The position numbers and the translations under genes were made by a program. From assembly GCA_028687545.1 (NCBI GenBank), contig JAQTZZ010000003.1, positions 107,261 through 171,260 on the forward strand: 64,000 nt of DNA, read 5' to 3'. This stretch comes from Candidatus Wallbacteria bacterium. Lineage in GTDB: Bacteria; Muiribacteriota; JAQTZZ01. The notes beneath the pieces were generated by a model. That model was not told the DNA's origin. It did no database searches and saw only the letters and a program-made list of their open reading frames with translations. Shown here piece after piece: positions 1-8,581 of this stretch. The stretch's first letter is position 1. Each line of letters starts with the position of its first letter.

Positions 1-1002
1 GCCGAGCAGGGCTATCAGATCGCCGCTGCGGACAAGGTTGTTCTCCACACCCATGGACAAAGTGACTGGCAGTGAAACTGCGCCCATATTTCCTAAAAAT
101 TCAAAAGTCGAAAAATCTTTCTCCAGGTCTATTCCCAGAGTCTCAAACATCAACTTGCGGTGAGCCTTGCCCACCTGATGGCAGAAAAATCGTTTGACAT
201 TGCTTTCCGTAAATTTCAAGGTGTTCTTGGTTTCTTCCCAGGTGCGGCGCGCCAGCTGGCAGCCGGCCTGCAGCAGAGTTTCAGCTTCCGTCTTCATCAG
301 CATGGTGATATTCTTGGCTACAGGTGCCGTGGATCCGCCCTGGCAGAGATGGCTGAATTTTGAAGAAGCCATGAAGCTTCCACCAAGCAGCTGATGCTTG
401 GCTTTGGAGATCGATGAATGCACGAGTACCGCGGCTGCCGCACCGCAACCGATGGTCAGGGATGGAAATGAGGCCTTGATCGTTTCGCGGGTGAGGTTCT
501 CATCATGCAGCAGCATGTCGATGGTGGATTCCACCAGCGGTCTGCCGTTTTCCCCTGCGACAACCAGAGCGGATTTGATGATCCCGCTTTCGATCATGTT
601 ACCGACTACCACCATGGCGTCGAGAAAGCCCAGGCAGGCGTTGGACAAGTCGAAGACCATCGAATTGTCAGACAATTCCAGTTTCTCGTGAACCACGGAA
701 GCTGTGGCTGGTTCCATAAAATCCCTGCAGACAGAGGAATGCACAAGGCAGTTTATCGAGTCTTTAGAAATTCCGGATTTTTCCAGGGCGAGTTTTCCGG
801 CCTGGGCTGAAACTTCGCTTGGAACAGTGCCGGGTTTCCAGAATTTACGCTCGCGGATTCCGGTCATCATTTCCAGGCGGCCGAAGGGCAGCTTGAGGCG
901 CTCATAGACAGGCGCCAGCCAGGATTCGATCTTTTCCGATGTCACCACTTCTTCAGGCAGGTAGTGAGCGATCGACTCGATGCAGACATTTTTAAAAAGC
1001 AT
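1..1002 (-). CDS. OleA-like thiolase / 3-oxoacyl-ACP synthase III (3' end outside window)
   Basis: Reading the reverse strand gives 334 codons with no stop before the left edge, so the C-terminus is missing. The protein is a thiolase-fold condensing enzyme of the FabH/OleA type. The expected triad is visible: Cys123 in a NACLGF motif, His275 in CHQVGKAH and Asn305 in GNMGAVS. The segment DFMEPATAS places a glutamate (Glu97) where OleA has its special second-site glutamate, and the N-terminus (MLFKNVCIES) also resembles OleA more than FabH. OleA joins two acyl-CoA chains head to head for long-chain olefin synthesis. Start ATG at 1002 follows a GAGG motif. The oleBCD partners, if present, would lie to the left of the window. 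A stand-alone beta-ketoacyl synthase is the alternative. Confidence 0.85.
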   Translation of the reverse strand, partial: MLFKNVCIESIAHYLPEEVVTSEKIESWLAPVYERLKLPFGRLEMMTGIRERKFWKPGTVPSEVSAQAGKLALEKSGISKDSINCLVHSSVCRDFMEPATASVVHEKLELSDNSMVFDLSNACLGFLDAMVVVGNMIESGIIKSALVVAGENGRPLVESTIDMLLHDENLTRETIKASFPSLTIGCGAAAAVLVHSSISKAKHQLLGGSFMASSKFSHLCQGGSTAPVAKNITMLMKTEAETLLQAGCQLARRTWEETKNTLKFTESNVKRFFCHQVGKAHRKLMFETLGIDLEKDFSTFEFLGNMGAVSLPVTLSMGVENNLVRSGDLIALLG

Positions 1003-1100
1003 TTTCAGACCTCAAGGTTAGGAAAAAGATTGTATTGCATAACTTTGTGAAAATCAAGCGATGGTAACTGGTACATATGTGGAGAAGTCAAGTGTCAGAG

Positions 1101-1131
1101 TTATCAAAAGGAATGAATTTCATTATATAAT
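1101..1131 (+). promoter_or_regulatory. Putative sigma-70-type promoter for the coiled-coil gene
   Basis: A perfect TATAAT lies at 1126-1131, with a weak TTATCA element at 1101-1106 (19-base spacer). It sits just upstream of the gene starting at 1158, in the gap between divergent genes. Confidence 0.45.
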
Positions 1132-1157
1132 GAGTGCAGCATTTTGCAAGAGGCTCT

Positions 1158-2279
1158 ATGGATAACCTTACCCCTGAACAAAAACGGAGAGAATTAATCG
1201 CAAACCTGCGCCGGGACCTGGCAAAGATTGTCTCGGACTGCCAGTCCATTGAAAACGAGGTGTTCAATCAGTTGATCGAGCTTGACCTGAATTCAGTTCC
1301 AGAAGAGATTTTCAGGAAGGTTTCCGAATTCAAGGGTGTTTTTTCTGAATTTGAAAAGGAATCAGCAAAGAAATCCCGGCTCGAAGAGAATGAGAACCAC
1401 TGGGATCAATTGGAAGCATCCTGTCAGGTGCTGAAAAAAAGGCTGCTGAAATTCCAGGGGGAAATTCAGGACCAGTTCCGCGGATTCGGGGACAGCATTT
1501 TCATGAACATCGTCGGCTGCAGATACGATGAGCGGCGGATGACAGTGATCCACACCCTGCTGCACGAAGAATTGAAGAAAAACAGTGCTGAGCTGGAAGC
1601 TTTTTTCAAGCAGGCTGATTTTATTTCGATCCCGGAACTGGACGATGTGATTGAAACTCTTCAGAGAAAGTCATTGAATATCCCTGACAATGTAAGAGCG
1701 AGGATAGGCGGAAAAATTCCTGGAATTTTATTTCAGGTTCTGATCTCCTACTATAAGATGAAGCAGATTGAGGTGAAAAAAAGTCAGAATCCAGGCGGAT
1801 TCCTTGGTTTTCTGAGTAAAGTTAAACTTAACATCGAAACCTGGTGTATTGATTCCCTGACTAAACATTATGCAGAAATCGAAACTGAGATTGTGGACCG
1901 CAATCTGATCGAGTTATTTAAAACACCTGAATTCGAGGAAAAAGCGGAAAAGGCCAAAAAAATTCAAGTGCAGATTTCACAGGCAGGAAGCGAGATCGAT
2001 GCCAAGCTTCGGGAAATGGAAGCATTTCTGATTGGGAAAGGATTCCAGACATATGATGATTTGGTCAGTGCCATTGAGATGACTGCAGAGGTTCTCAAGA
2101 CGCTGACTGAGAAAAAAGAGCTGATCAGACGAAAGATTATCGATGAACTGCCGGATCATCCGTTTGCTTATCCCGAGAAAATCATGAACTATCTTGACCT
2201 GAAAAAGAAGGAAACCCTGCTTGCAGCTCAGATCAGCACTCTGCAAATGGACCTGAATAATAATTTCCTGCCTGAATGA
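1158..2279 (+). CDS. Coiled-coil protein of unknown function
   Basis: This 373-residue protein has no signal peptide and no membrane segment. It is rich in Glu, Lys and Leu and alternates long helical stretches, with coiled-coil-like heptads around residues 1-160 and 265-365. I do not recognise a family. I placed the start at the ATG at 1158, because AAGAGG lies seven bases upstream, rather than at an in-frame ATG at 1134 that overlaps the promoter region. It stands alone between the divergent OleA-like gene and a small membrane-anchored protein. It could be a structural or scaffolding protein, but nothing in the sequence fixes its role. Confidence 0.75.
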   Translation: MDNLTPEQKRRELIANLRRDLAKIVSDCQSIENEVFNQLIELDLNSVPEEIFRKVSEFKGVFSEFEKESAKKSRLEENENHWDQLEASCQVLKKRLLKFQGEIQDQFRGFGDSIFMNIVGCRYDERRMTVIHTLLHEELKKNSAELEAFFKQADFISIPELDDVIETLQRKSLNIPDNVRARIGGKIPGILFQVLISYYKMKQIEVKKSQNPGGFLGFLSKVKLNIETWCIDSLTKHYAEIETEIVDRNLIELFKTPEFEEKAEKAKKIQVQISQAGSEIDAKLREMEAFLIGKGFQTYDDLVSAIEMTAEVLKTLTEKKELIRRKIIDELPDHPFAYPEKIMNYLDLKKKETLLAAQISTLQMDLNNNFLPE

Positions 2280-2340
2280 CATTTTTTTTGAGACCCGGTA
2301 TAATGTAACTCGAAATCCCATTTAATTCCCGGAGGAGAAA

Positions 2341-2607
2341 ATGAAAAAGCATTTCTTTCTTCTGGCCGGACTGGCGGCCGGCATCCTGCTGGCTCTGAAA
2401 TGCCGCAATCATAGCTGCCAAACCTTCTCGTTCCTCGATCAATACAAGAAGTTTGTGACCCACGTCAGTCAGGTGATTTTCAAGGATTACAAAAAGATGA
2501 GCCGCAAGCAGATGAAGGAATTTCTCAGTTGCCAGGTAGACCTGCTGCTGGATGCCATCTATCCTGACGATGAGGAGAGCAAGGAAGCTACGGATTCAAT
2601 ATTATAG
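2341..2607 (+). CDS. Small membrane-anchored protein, unknown function
   Basis: Eighty-eight residues behind a strong GGAGGAG ribosome site. Residues 4-20 form one hydrophobic segment, either an N-terminal anchor or a signal sequence; the rest is a charged, probably helical domain. The protein contains three cysteines and ends in an acidic tail. It lies 61 bases after the coiled-coil gene on the same strand and may be co-transcribed with it. Its stop is four bases from the end of the convergent epmA-like gene. No family recognised. Confidence 0.65.
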   Translation: MKKHFFLLAGLAAGILLALKCRNHSCQTFSFLDQYKKFVTHVSQVIFKDYKKMSRKQMKEFLSCQVDLLLDAIYPDDEESKEATDSIL

Positions 2608-2611
2608 AGAG

Positions 2612-3589
2612 CTATTTTTGAAACTGCCTGTGATTCCTGAAACTGAACGGCAGGAAAGAGTGAATCGTCGGTTCACCGGTCAGAACCTGATACAGCCTGT
2701 CCACGCCGAGAGCATTGCCTGTGCAGGCCGGCAGACCATTGGAGAGCACTTCCAGAAAGCGGTCGTTGATTTCATAAACAGGCTGGCCCCGCAATCTGCG
2801 TTCAGTCTGATCAGACACGAATCTCTTCTTCTGATGTCCGGCGTCTGTCAGCTCCGAAAAACCGTTGCAGATCTCTATCCCATCCAGATAAAGTTCGAAT
2901 CTTTCCGCATAAAGGGAATTTTTCACCGAAGGCCTGGCCATTGAACCGAGTTTTTCCGGATAATCGCAGAGAAAAACCGCTTTGCCCTTGAAGGTTGGCT
3001 CGATGTAAGTCAATAAAAGCTTGAAGAACAGATCCTCCCATTCGCCGTCTGATGTAAGCGTAAGCTTGGATTTCAAACAGGCTTCCTGCAGTGTTTCCTT
3101 TGTCAGGCAGCGGTCCAGGTCGATTTTCAGGATTGCTGCGAACAGTTCCCTGATCGAACGGCGTTCAAAGGGTGGTTCCCAGTCTTTGCGGATTTTTTCT
3201 CCTAAAACTTCCCGCACCAGTTCCTCTGTCTCCCTCATCATGTAGTTATAATCATGTCCGGTGATGTACCATTCCAGGATGGTAAACTCCGGGTTGTGGA
3301 TTTTACCGATTTCACCGTAACGGAAGGCTTTACAGAGCTGGAAGATACTGTCGAACCCCATGGAAAGCAGCTCTTTCATGTAATATTCCGGGGAGGTCTG
3401 AAGATAGAGGGGGAAACCATTGAGGCAGGATTCGAATGAGGCAATATTGGCGTCCAGTGTGGCATAAGGAGAAAGTTCCGGTGTTTCCACTTCCAGATAG
3501 CCTTTTCGATCAAAAAATTCCCGGATCGTCTTGAGAAGCCGGAATCTGCCTTTGATCAACCGGAAATTATCTGAACTGCTGGATGTCAA
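2612..3589 (-). CDS. epmA: EF-P lysine ligase EpmA (PoxA/GenX), lysyl-tRNA-synthetase-like
   Basis: This 325-residue protein is the catalytic core of a class II lysyl-tRNA synthetase without the N-terminal anticodon-binding domain, exactly the length of E. coli EpmA. Motif 2 is visible around Arg90 (CKAFRYGEIGKIHNPEFT), the ELANGF-type lysine pocket appears as EICNGFSELTDA, and motif 3 as GNALGVDRL near residue 295. EpmA attaches beta-lysine to a conserved lysine of elongation factor P to help ribosomes through proline stretches. The gene overlaps the upstream anti-sigma gene by 23 bases, so it is probably translated from the sigma-factor operon. Neither EF-P nor the aminomutase EpmB is in the window. 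Confidence 0.88.
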   Translation of the reverse strand: MTSSSSDNFRLIKGRFRLLKTIREFFDRKGYLEVETPELSPYATLDANIASFESCLNGFPLYLQTSPEYYMKELLSMGFDSIFQLCKAFRYGEIGKIHNPEFTILEWYITGHDYNYMMRETEELVREVLGEKIRKDWEPPFERRSIRELFAAILKIDLDRCLTKETLQEACLKSKLTLTSDGEWEDLFFKLLLTYIEPTFKGKAVFLCDYPEKLGSMARPSVKNSLYAERFELYLDGIEICNGFSELTDAGHQKKRFVSDQTERRLRGQPVYEINDRFLEVLSNGLPACTGNALGVDRLYQVLTGEPTIHSFLPFSFRNHRQFQK

Positions 3590-4553
3590 GACCCTTCAGC
3601 CTTTCGAATTCCTTGAAAATGTCGGGTACGAGTATGTTGTCTTCGCTTTCTGAAGGCTGGGAAGTGCCTGCAGGAGAAATGGCTGTACTTTCAGCTTTAT
3701 CCCAGTTCCGGATTTCCGACATGAGCTGATCTGAGATTTTATAGGCCTGGATTTTCTCGGTTCCAGCCTCAATCAGAGTTTCTTCCCCTGCGTTGAGTGT
3801 GGCGTTTGTGAATCTGTTGCTGATCTCAATTTTCCCTTCGATCAGCGAAACCCGCAACTTATCTGATCCGGCTGAGACAAGAAGCCGGGTGCCTACGATT
3901 TTTACCTGGCCCAGACTGCTTTTTATGAAAAACGGAGCCTGGAGATGGTTGAAGGAGAACAGGCTCCTACCCTGCGTGAGGAACAGGCAGTTCTGCTCGA
4001 TCCTGAGCACTGTATTAGGCTTGAGCCGCATTTCGGCGACACCGGGGAAATTGATGTCAAGCGATGAGAAAGAAGGAGTCCGGATTTCCAGAGGCAGGCT
4101 GAATGTTCCAGCAGAACCCTGGATCCAGTTGCTGCCTTTGTGAAGGCTGAAACTTCCGTTTTTCACTTCAATCGCTGCAGCTAGAGAGTTGTCGCTGAGA
4201 ACGGCTTTGTTCAAGGGCTGTTCCGCCCTGTATAGCCAGAGGTCGAGCAGGGCGAAAAAGACGATTACAGCTGCCATGGCATATGACCAGATCGGTCTGG
4301 TTTTTGGCGGAAGTATCTCATTCATCACTGATTGTGAAATTTCTGGCATCAGCCTGTTTCTGAAGGCAATTTCCTCATCCCTGAAGGAAGCGAGGGCTGA
4401 GTCGAAGCTCTGATTCAGGCTTACGAGACGGGCACAGGCTTCACAAGACTTGCGATGCTTTTCCACAAAGGAGAACTCTTCCGCGGTCAAGCTCATCAGC
4501 TCGGCGTCTTCCAGCAGTTGCATGAATTTCTGACAGTTCTTCTTTACAGCCAT
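3567..4553 (-). CDS. Zinc-finger anti-sigma factor with FecR domain
   Basis: The 328-residue protein has three parts. Residues 1-45 carry an anti-sigma zinc-binding motif (H33, C37, C40). Residues 88-108 form one transmembrane helix. Residues 115-270 make a periplasmic FecR-type beta domain (stretches such as VKIVGTRLLVSAG and LIEGKIEISN). It probably binds and inactivates the ECF sigma factor encoded immediately upstream, with which it overlaps by 10 bases, and releases it on an envelope signal. The C-terminal 60 residues look disordered. Assignment to the anti-sigma class is firm; the signal it senses cannot be read from sequence. Confidence 0.85.
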   Translation of the reverse strand: MAVKKNCQKFMQLLEDAELMSLTAEEFSFVEKHRKSCEACARLVSLNQSFDSALASFRDEEIAFRNRLMPEISQSVMNEILPPKTRPIWSYAMAAVIVFFALLDLWLYRAEQPLNKAVLSDNSLAAAIEVKNGSFSLHKGSNWIQGSAGTFSLPLEIRTPSFSSLDINFPGVAEMRLKPNTVLRIEQNCLFLTQGRSLFSFNHLQAPFFIKSSLGQVKIVGTRLLVSAGSDKLRVSLIEGKIEISNRFTNATLNAGEETLIEAGTEKIQAYKISDQLMSEIRNWDKAESTAISPAGTSQPSESEDNILVPDIFKEFERLKGLDIQQFR

Positions 4554-5095
4554 TTTTCCAGCGCCTTCCGTAAGAGTTTCCTGGCCCTGTGGATTCTGAT
4601 CTTGACCGTGTTCAGCGGCAACTCCGTGACAGATGCGATTTCGTCGTAGCTCTGGTTTTCCACCAGGAGCAGCAGCATGATTTCACGGTAGAGGTCAGGC
4701 AGGGCACTCACTGCTTCTCTGACTTTCTCATTCAGGTTCTTGTCGCTCAGAGTCTGGATCACTTCCTCATCTGAACTGAACTTGAAGAAGTATTTCTCCT
4801 CCATTTCCTCGATGCTGAAAGAATCCTTCTTCTTCTTGAGCCACCAGTCCTTCAGTTGGTTATGGGCAATCGAATAGAGCCAGCTCTGGAACGAGTAATC
4901 GAAGTTGTAGCTTCTGATGTAATTGAACGCCCTCAGGAAGGTGTTCTGCGTCAGATCCTTCGCTTCCTCGTAATCTTTGGTCATCCTCAGGAAGTAGTAA
5001 AAAATCTTTTTTTCGAATTCCAATACAAGGAACCGGAATTGCGACTTGTCTCCCTGGATGACTCCCATAATCCAATTTTTAAGGTTTTCCTCCAT
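4544..5095 (-). CDS. RNA polymerase ECF-type sigma factor
   Basis: A 183-residue sigma-70 family regulator with region 2 at about residues 12-80 (the DLTQNTFLRAF and SFQSWLYSIAHNQLKDWW segments match the -10 recognition helix) and region 4 at about 125-175 (LPDLYREIMLLLLVENQSYDEIA followed by a helix-turn-helix ending in RARKLL). Length and layout are those of an ECF sigma factor. It opens a reverse-strand operon followed, with overlaps, by its likely anti-sigma factor and the EpmA-like ligase. Only about 70 bases separate it from the divergent ETF gene, so any autoregulated promoter must be there. Confidence 0.93.
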   Translation of the reverse strand: MEENLKNWIMGVIQGDKSQFRFLVLEFEKKIFYYFLRMTKDYEEAKDLTQNTFLRAFNYIRSYNFDYSFQSWLYSIAHNQLKDWWLKKKKDSFSIEEMEEKYFFKFSSDEEVIQTLSDKNLNEKVREAVSALPDLYREIMLLLLVENQSYDEIASVTELPLNTVKIRIHRARKLLRKALEKWL

Positions 5096-5165
5096 AAATT
5101 TTATTATATCATACCTGCTGAAGCGAGGAATGTTTCATATCTGATTTTCTCTTCAGGAGGGAGAA

Positions 5166-7022
5166 TTGCTTTATTGGCAGGGAAATGATTTTTCCGGCTT
5201 GTTTTGTTATTATTCTTCCATGTTTACTCCACTCCGCCTTTTTGTCTGCCTGAAACAGGTCCCTGACACTGCCGAGATTTCCATTGATCCTGTGACTGGA
5301 AGTCTGAAGCGCGAAGGCGTGGACTCGATCATCAGCCCTTTTGACATGCATGCATTGGAAGAAGCAGTGAGAATCAGGGAAGAGCATGGTGGAACTGTCA
5401 CTGTAATTTCAATGGGTCCGCCGCAGGCTGCAGACGCCCTGGCTGAAGCGATCGCCAGAGGTGCCGACAATGCATACCTGATCACTGACAGAGCATTTGC
5501 CGGATCAGATACCTGGTGCACTTCCCTGATCCTTTCCAGGGCGATCGAGCACCTGGGCGGAGCAGACCTGATTTTCTGCGGCAAGCAGGCCATTGATGGC
5601 GATACCGCTCAGGTCGGGCCAGGCATTGCTGAGCATCTGGGAATTCCACAGATTGACTCAGTCAACAGAGTGGTAGCCCTGGGAAAAGATAAAATCACAG
5701 TTCAATCGTTATGCGGGAATGGCAGTGACACCATCCAGTCCGGACTGCCGCTTCTGATCACTGCTGTCAAAGAGCTCAACACGCCCAGACAGGCAAGTCT
5801 CGCGGACTGGAGCAGAGCACTGGTTTCAGAGATCAGGACTTTGGATGCTGCTACACTGGGATTCGAAACATCCCAGGTGGGATTGAGTGGTTCTCCGACC
5901 AGAGTCAGATCAATCAGGACTGTTGCCTATTCCAAGAAAACTGTTTTTCTGACAGGAAACACCGAAGAAATCTGCAGGCAGATTCTGGATCTGCTGAAAA
6001 TAAAGAAGACCATTTCAAAGATCGACTATAATGTTCAGCGTTGCGCAGTAAACGACGCGAGACTGATTCTGGTAATCGGGGAATTGGATGCTGAAATCAC
6101 AGCTCTGACCAGGGAACTGCTCTCAATCGCCGCAGTGCTGGCTGCTCAACGCTGCGCCAGAGTAGGAGTGATTTTCTGCGGGCATCAGCTGAACCTTCCG
6201 TTGAATGAGATACAGGCTGACTCGGTTTACCTGCTTGACGATCAGAAACTTTCAATTTTTGATGCCAGAGTACATTGTTCGGCCATTGCACAGCTATGCA
6301 AGTCCCTGCAGCCGGAAATCATCCTGGGTGGCGCGAGTTTTCAGGGCAGAGCACTGCTGCCCCGGATTTCCGTAAAGCTTCGTACAGGCCTGACTGCAGA
6401 CTGCACTGAACTTGATCTCGACGAAAAAGGCCTGCTTCTTCAAATCAGACCTGCGCTGGGAGGGAATATTCTGGCCACCATTACCTGCGAGAGGCATAAA
6501 CCGCAAATGGCTACTGTGAGAGCCGGTGTTTTCAAGCAGGTTAATCATTTTCCGGGTGGCTGCAAACCTGAAATTTTGACTCCTGCAGTTTTGATCGAGG
6601 AAGAGAGCGGATTCCGGATTATCAGACATGAAAGTTATTCATGTCCAGAAAAAGACTCAGGTCTGATGATTTCCGGAGGGATCGGAATCGGGTCCAGAGA
6701 AGCCTTTTCAGGTTTAAAAAAACTCGCTGAAATAACCGGAGCTTCGCTTGGTGCTTCCAGAGCTGCAGTAGACGCAGGCTGGATCGAATACAGGCATCAG
6801 GTCGGGCAGACTGGAAAGACAGTTCAGCCTGAGCATTATCTTTCCTTCGGAATTTCCGGCGCTGTGCAGCATCTGGTGGGGATGCAGTCTGCAGGCATTG
6901 TGATTTCAATTAATAAGGATCCTGCAGCTCCGATCTTTTCCATTTCCGACTATGCGGTAGTTGCAGACTGTTTTCCAATCATGGAAATTATGCTGAAAAT
7001 GGTTGCTGCGGAAAAACTATGA
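5166..7022 (+). CDS. Single-chain electron transfer flavoprotein (EtfB-EtfA fusion)
   Basis: One 618-residue chain carries a full EtfB module (about residues 20-270; KQVPDTAEISID and GKQAIDGDTAQVGPGIAEHL) followed by a full EtfA module (about 285-618). The EtfA FAD-binding part is intact: SRAAVDAGW from residue 531, QVGQTGKT at 545-552, GISGAVQH at 562-569 and NKDPAAPIF at 583-591. ETFs carry electrons between flavin dehydrogenases and other carriers, and are normally two subunits. The TTG start at 5166 is chosen because a strong AGGAGG ends five bases upstream. An ATG at 5220 would give a more conventional EtfB N-terminus but has no ribosome site. The stop overlaps the next gene, an LctD-like dehydrogenase, recalling the Etf-lactate dehydrogenase complex of Acetobacterium. 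Confidence 0.92.
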   Translation: MLYWQGNDFSGLFCYYSSMFTPLRLFVCLKQVPDTAEISIDPVTGSLKREGVDSIISPFDMHALEEAVRIREEHGGTVTVISMGPPQAADALAEAIARGADNAYLITDRAFAGSDTWCTSLILSRAIEHLGGADLIFCGKQAIDGDTAQVGPGIAEHLGIPQIDSVNRVVALGKDKITVQSLCGNGSDTIQSGLPLLITAVKELNTPRQASLADWSRALVSEIRTLDAATLGFETSQVGLSGSPTRVRSIRTVAYSKKTVFLTGNTEEICRQILDLLKIKKTISKIDYNVQRCAVNDARLILVIGELDAEITALTRELLSIAAVLAAQRCARVGVIFCGHQLNLPLNEIQADSVYLLDDQKLSIFDARVHCSAIAQLCKSLQPEIILGGASFQGRALLPRISVKLRTGLTADCTELDLDEKGLLLQIRPALGGNILATITCERHKPQMATVRAGVFKQVNHFPGGCKPEILTPAVLIEEESGFRIIRHESYSCPEKDSGLMISGGIGIGSREAFSGLKKLAEITGASLGASRAAVDAGWIEYRHQVGQTGKTVQPEHYLSFGISGAVQHLVGMQSAGIVISINKDPAAPIFSISDYAVVADCFPIMEIMLKMVAAEKL

Positions 7023-8581
7023 GAAATGTTCTGTCTGCATTCTTCTATTCGGACCCCGCGAAATGTCCAATCATTGAAGGACAGGAAAAAATCAGCACTT
7101 CATATCTGAAATATTGCCTCGATGAATCCCGTCTGGACGGAACGATTCCGGACAGGATTTATTTCCCTGAAAATACGGAACAGACAGCACAAGCCCTTGC
7201 CGAGATATCCGCAAGAGGCGAATCGGTCACGATTTCGGGCGGCAGAACCGGGATCGTTGGCGGAGCTGTGAATCACGCTTTGAATATCCTTTCACTGGAA
7301 AGAAATACCCCGCTGGCTGTAAATCTGTCCAGCGACAGGAAGTTCACGGTAACAGCAGGTGCAGGAGCCAGACTAAGTGATCTTAATAATTTCCTGAAAA
7401 AGCGCTGCAGTTTTGCAGACGGAAATCTATTCTTTCCTGTTGATCCCACGGAGACGACGGCATCTTTGGGAGGAATGGCGGCAGCCAACGCGAGCGGCGC
7501 TCGAACTCTTTACTATGGCCCGTGCAGGGACTGGATCAACGGTCTGACTGTTGTATTGCAGGACGGTGCTGTGCTCAAGCTCAAGCGAGGAGAGTGTTTT
7601 TGTGTTGACGGAGAATTCATTCTGGAATCAGCTGGTTTCAAAAAGCACAGGCTTGAAGGGATCAAGCCTCCTGCCACCAAACATGTCGCCGGATATCTTC
7701 TGAATCGTGAGATGGATCTGATCGATCTTTTCATCGGGGGAGAAGGAACGCTGGGAGTAATCACAGAGCTGGAGCTCAAGCTTGCCCCTGCCTGGAAAAA
7801 ATGCCTGTATTTATGTATTTTTGCTCCTGAGCGCTGTCTGGAGGCTCCTCTGGTGCATGACCTGAAAGAAATGAATCTTATTTCCCTGGAGTTCATGGAC
7901 TCCGGTTCTTTGAAGATCCTCAAGGAATTCAAGCAGGAAATAGCAGCAGCCAGCTTTGTACCGGACTTCCCGTCAGATACAGCCAAGGTGTTTTATCTGG
8001 AGATCGGACTGGAACACGAAAGCGGGATTCCAGAACAAATATCCAGCCTGGAATCTATCCTTAAAGTGCACGGCATGGATCCCAGCCATACCTGGGCTGG
8101 ATTTTCCAGACAGTACCAGGACGCCATGAAAAAGTTCCGTCATGCTTTGCCAGAGAGAATCAACAGTCTGATCTCCCGCCGCAAGCTTAAAAATCCGGAC
8201 CTGACAAAAGTCGCTACAGACATGGCGGTTCCTGATGAAGCCTTATCCGAAATCATGAGCTGCTATTATCAGGAACTGGGAAAACTGGGACTCCAGTCCG
8301 CAGTATTCGGGCACATCGGGAACGGACACCTGCATGTCAACATTCTACCTGACTGTAAGGCGGATCTGCAGAAAGCCAAGGCTCTTTACCTGGAGTTTGC
8401 TGCCAAGGCAGTCTCACTAGGCGGAAGCGTGGCTGCTGAGCACGGCATCGGCAGGCTTAAAAAAAACCTGCTGGAAGTGCAGTATTCAAAGGCGGAATTG
8501 CAGGAAATGCGCAGTCTGAAAGAATTCTTTGACCCTGAATACAGGCTGAATCCGGGGGTGCTGTTTGACAAGCCGGTTTAG
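7019..8581 (+). CDS. FAD-linked oxidase of the GlcD/LctD (D-lactate dehydrogenase) type
   Basis: The 520-residue protein has the FAD-binding type 4 (PCMH) fold: the flavin-binding loop GGRTGIVGGAVN near residue 78, FIGGEGTLGVITELELKL near residue 239, and a C-terminal cap with GHIGNGHLHVNI from residue 431 and EHGIG at 474-478, the metal/substrate motifs of D-2-hydroxyacid dehydrogenases. It starts inside the ETF stop (ATGA overlap), so the two are co-translated. In acetogens an EtfBA-LctD complex oxidises lactate with flavin-based electron confurcation. The pairing suggests a similar complex here, but the substrate (lactate, glycolate or another hydroxyacid) is not determined. An extra N-terminal 45 residues precede the FAD domain. 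Confidence 0.88.
   Translation: MRNVLSAFFYSDPAKCPIIEGQEKISTSYLKYCLDESRLDGTIPDRIYFPENTEQTAQALAEISARGESVTISGGRTGIVGGAVNHALNILSLERNTPLAVNLSSDRKFTVTAGAGARLSDLNNFLKKRCSFADGNLFFPVDPTETTASLGGMAAANASGARTLYYGPCRDWINGLTVVLQDGAVLKLKRGECFCVDGEFILESAGFKKHRLEGIKPPATKHVAGYLLNREMDLIDLFIGGEGTLGVITELELKLAPAWKKCLYLCIFAPERCLEAPLVHDLKEMNLISLEFMDSGSLKILKEFKQEIAAASFVPDFPSDTAKVFYLEIGLEHESGIPEQISSLESILKVHGMDPSHTWAGFSRQYQDAMKKFRHALPERINSLISRRKLKNPDLTKVATDMAVPDEALSEIMSCYYQELGKLGLQSAVFGHIGNGHLHVNILPDCKADLQKAKALYLEFAAKAVSLGGSVAAEHGIGRLKKNLLEVQYSKAELQEMRSLKEFFDPEYRLNPGVLFDKPV

Noticed and set aside
2552-2944. A 130-codon forward open frame
   Set aside because: It overlaps the end of the small membrane protein and is antisense to the EpmA-like gene.
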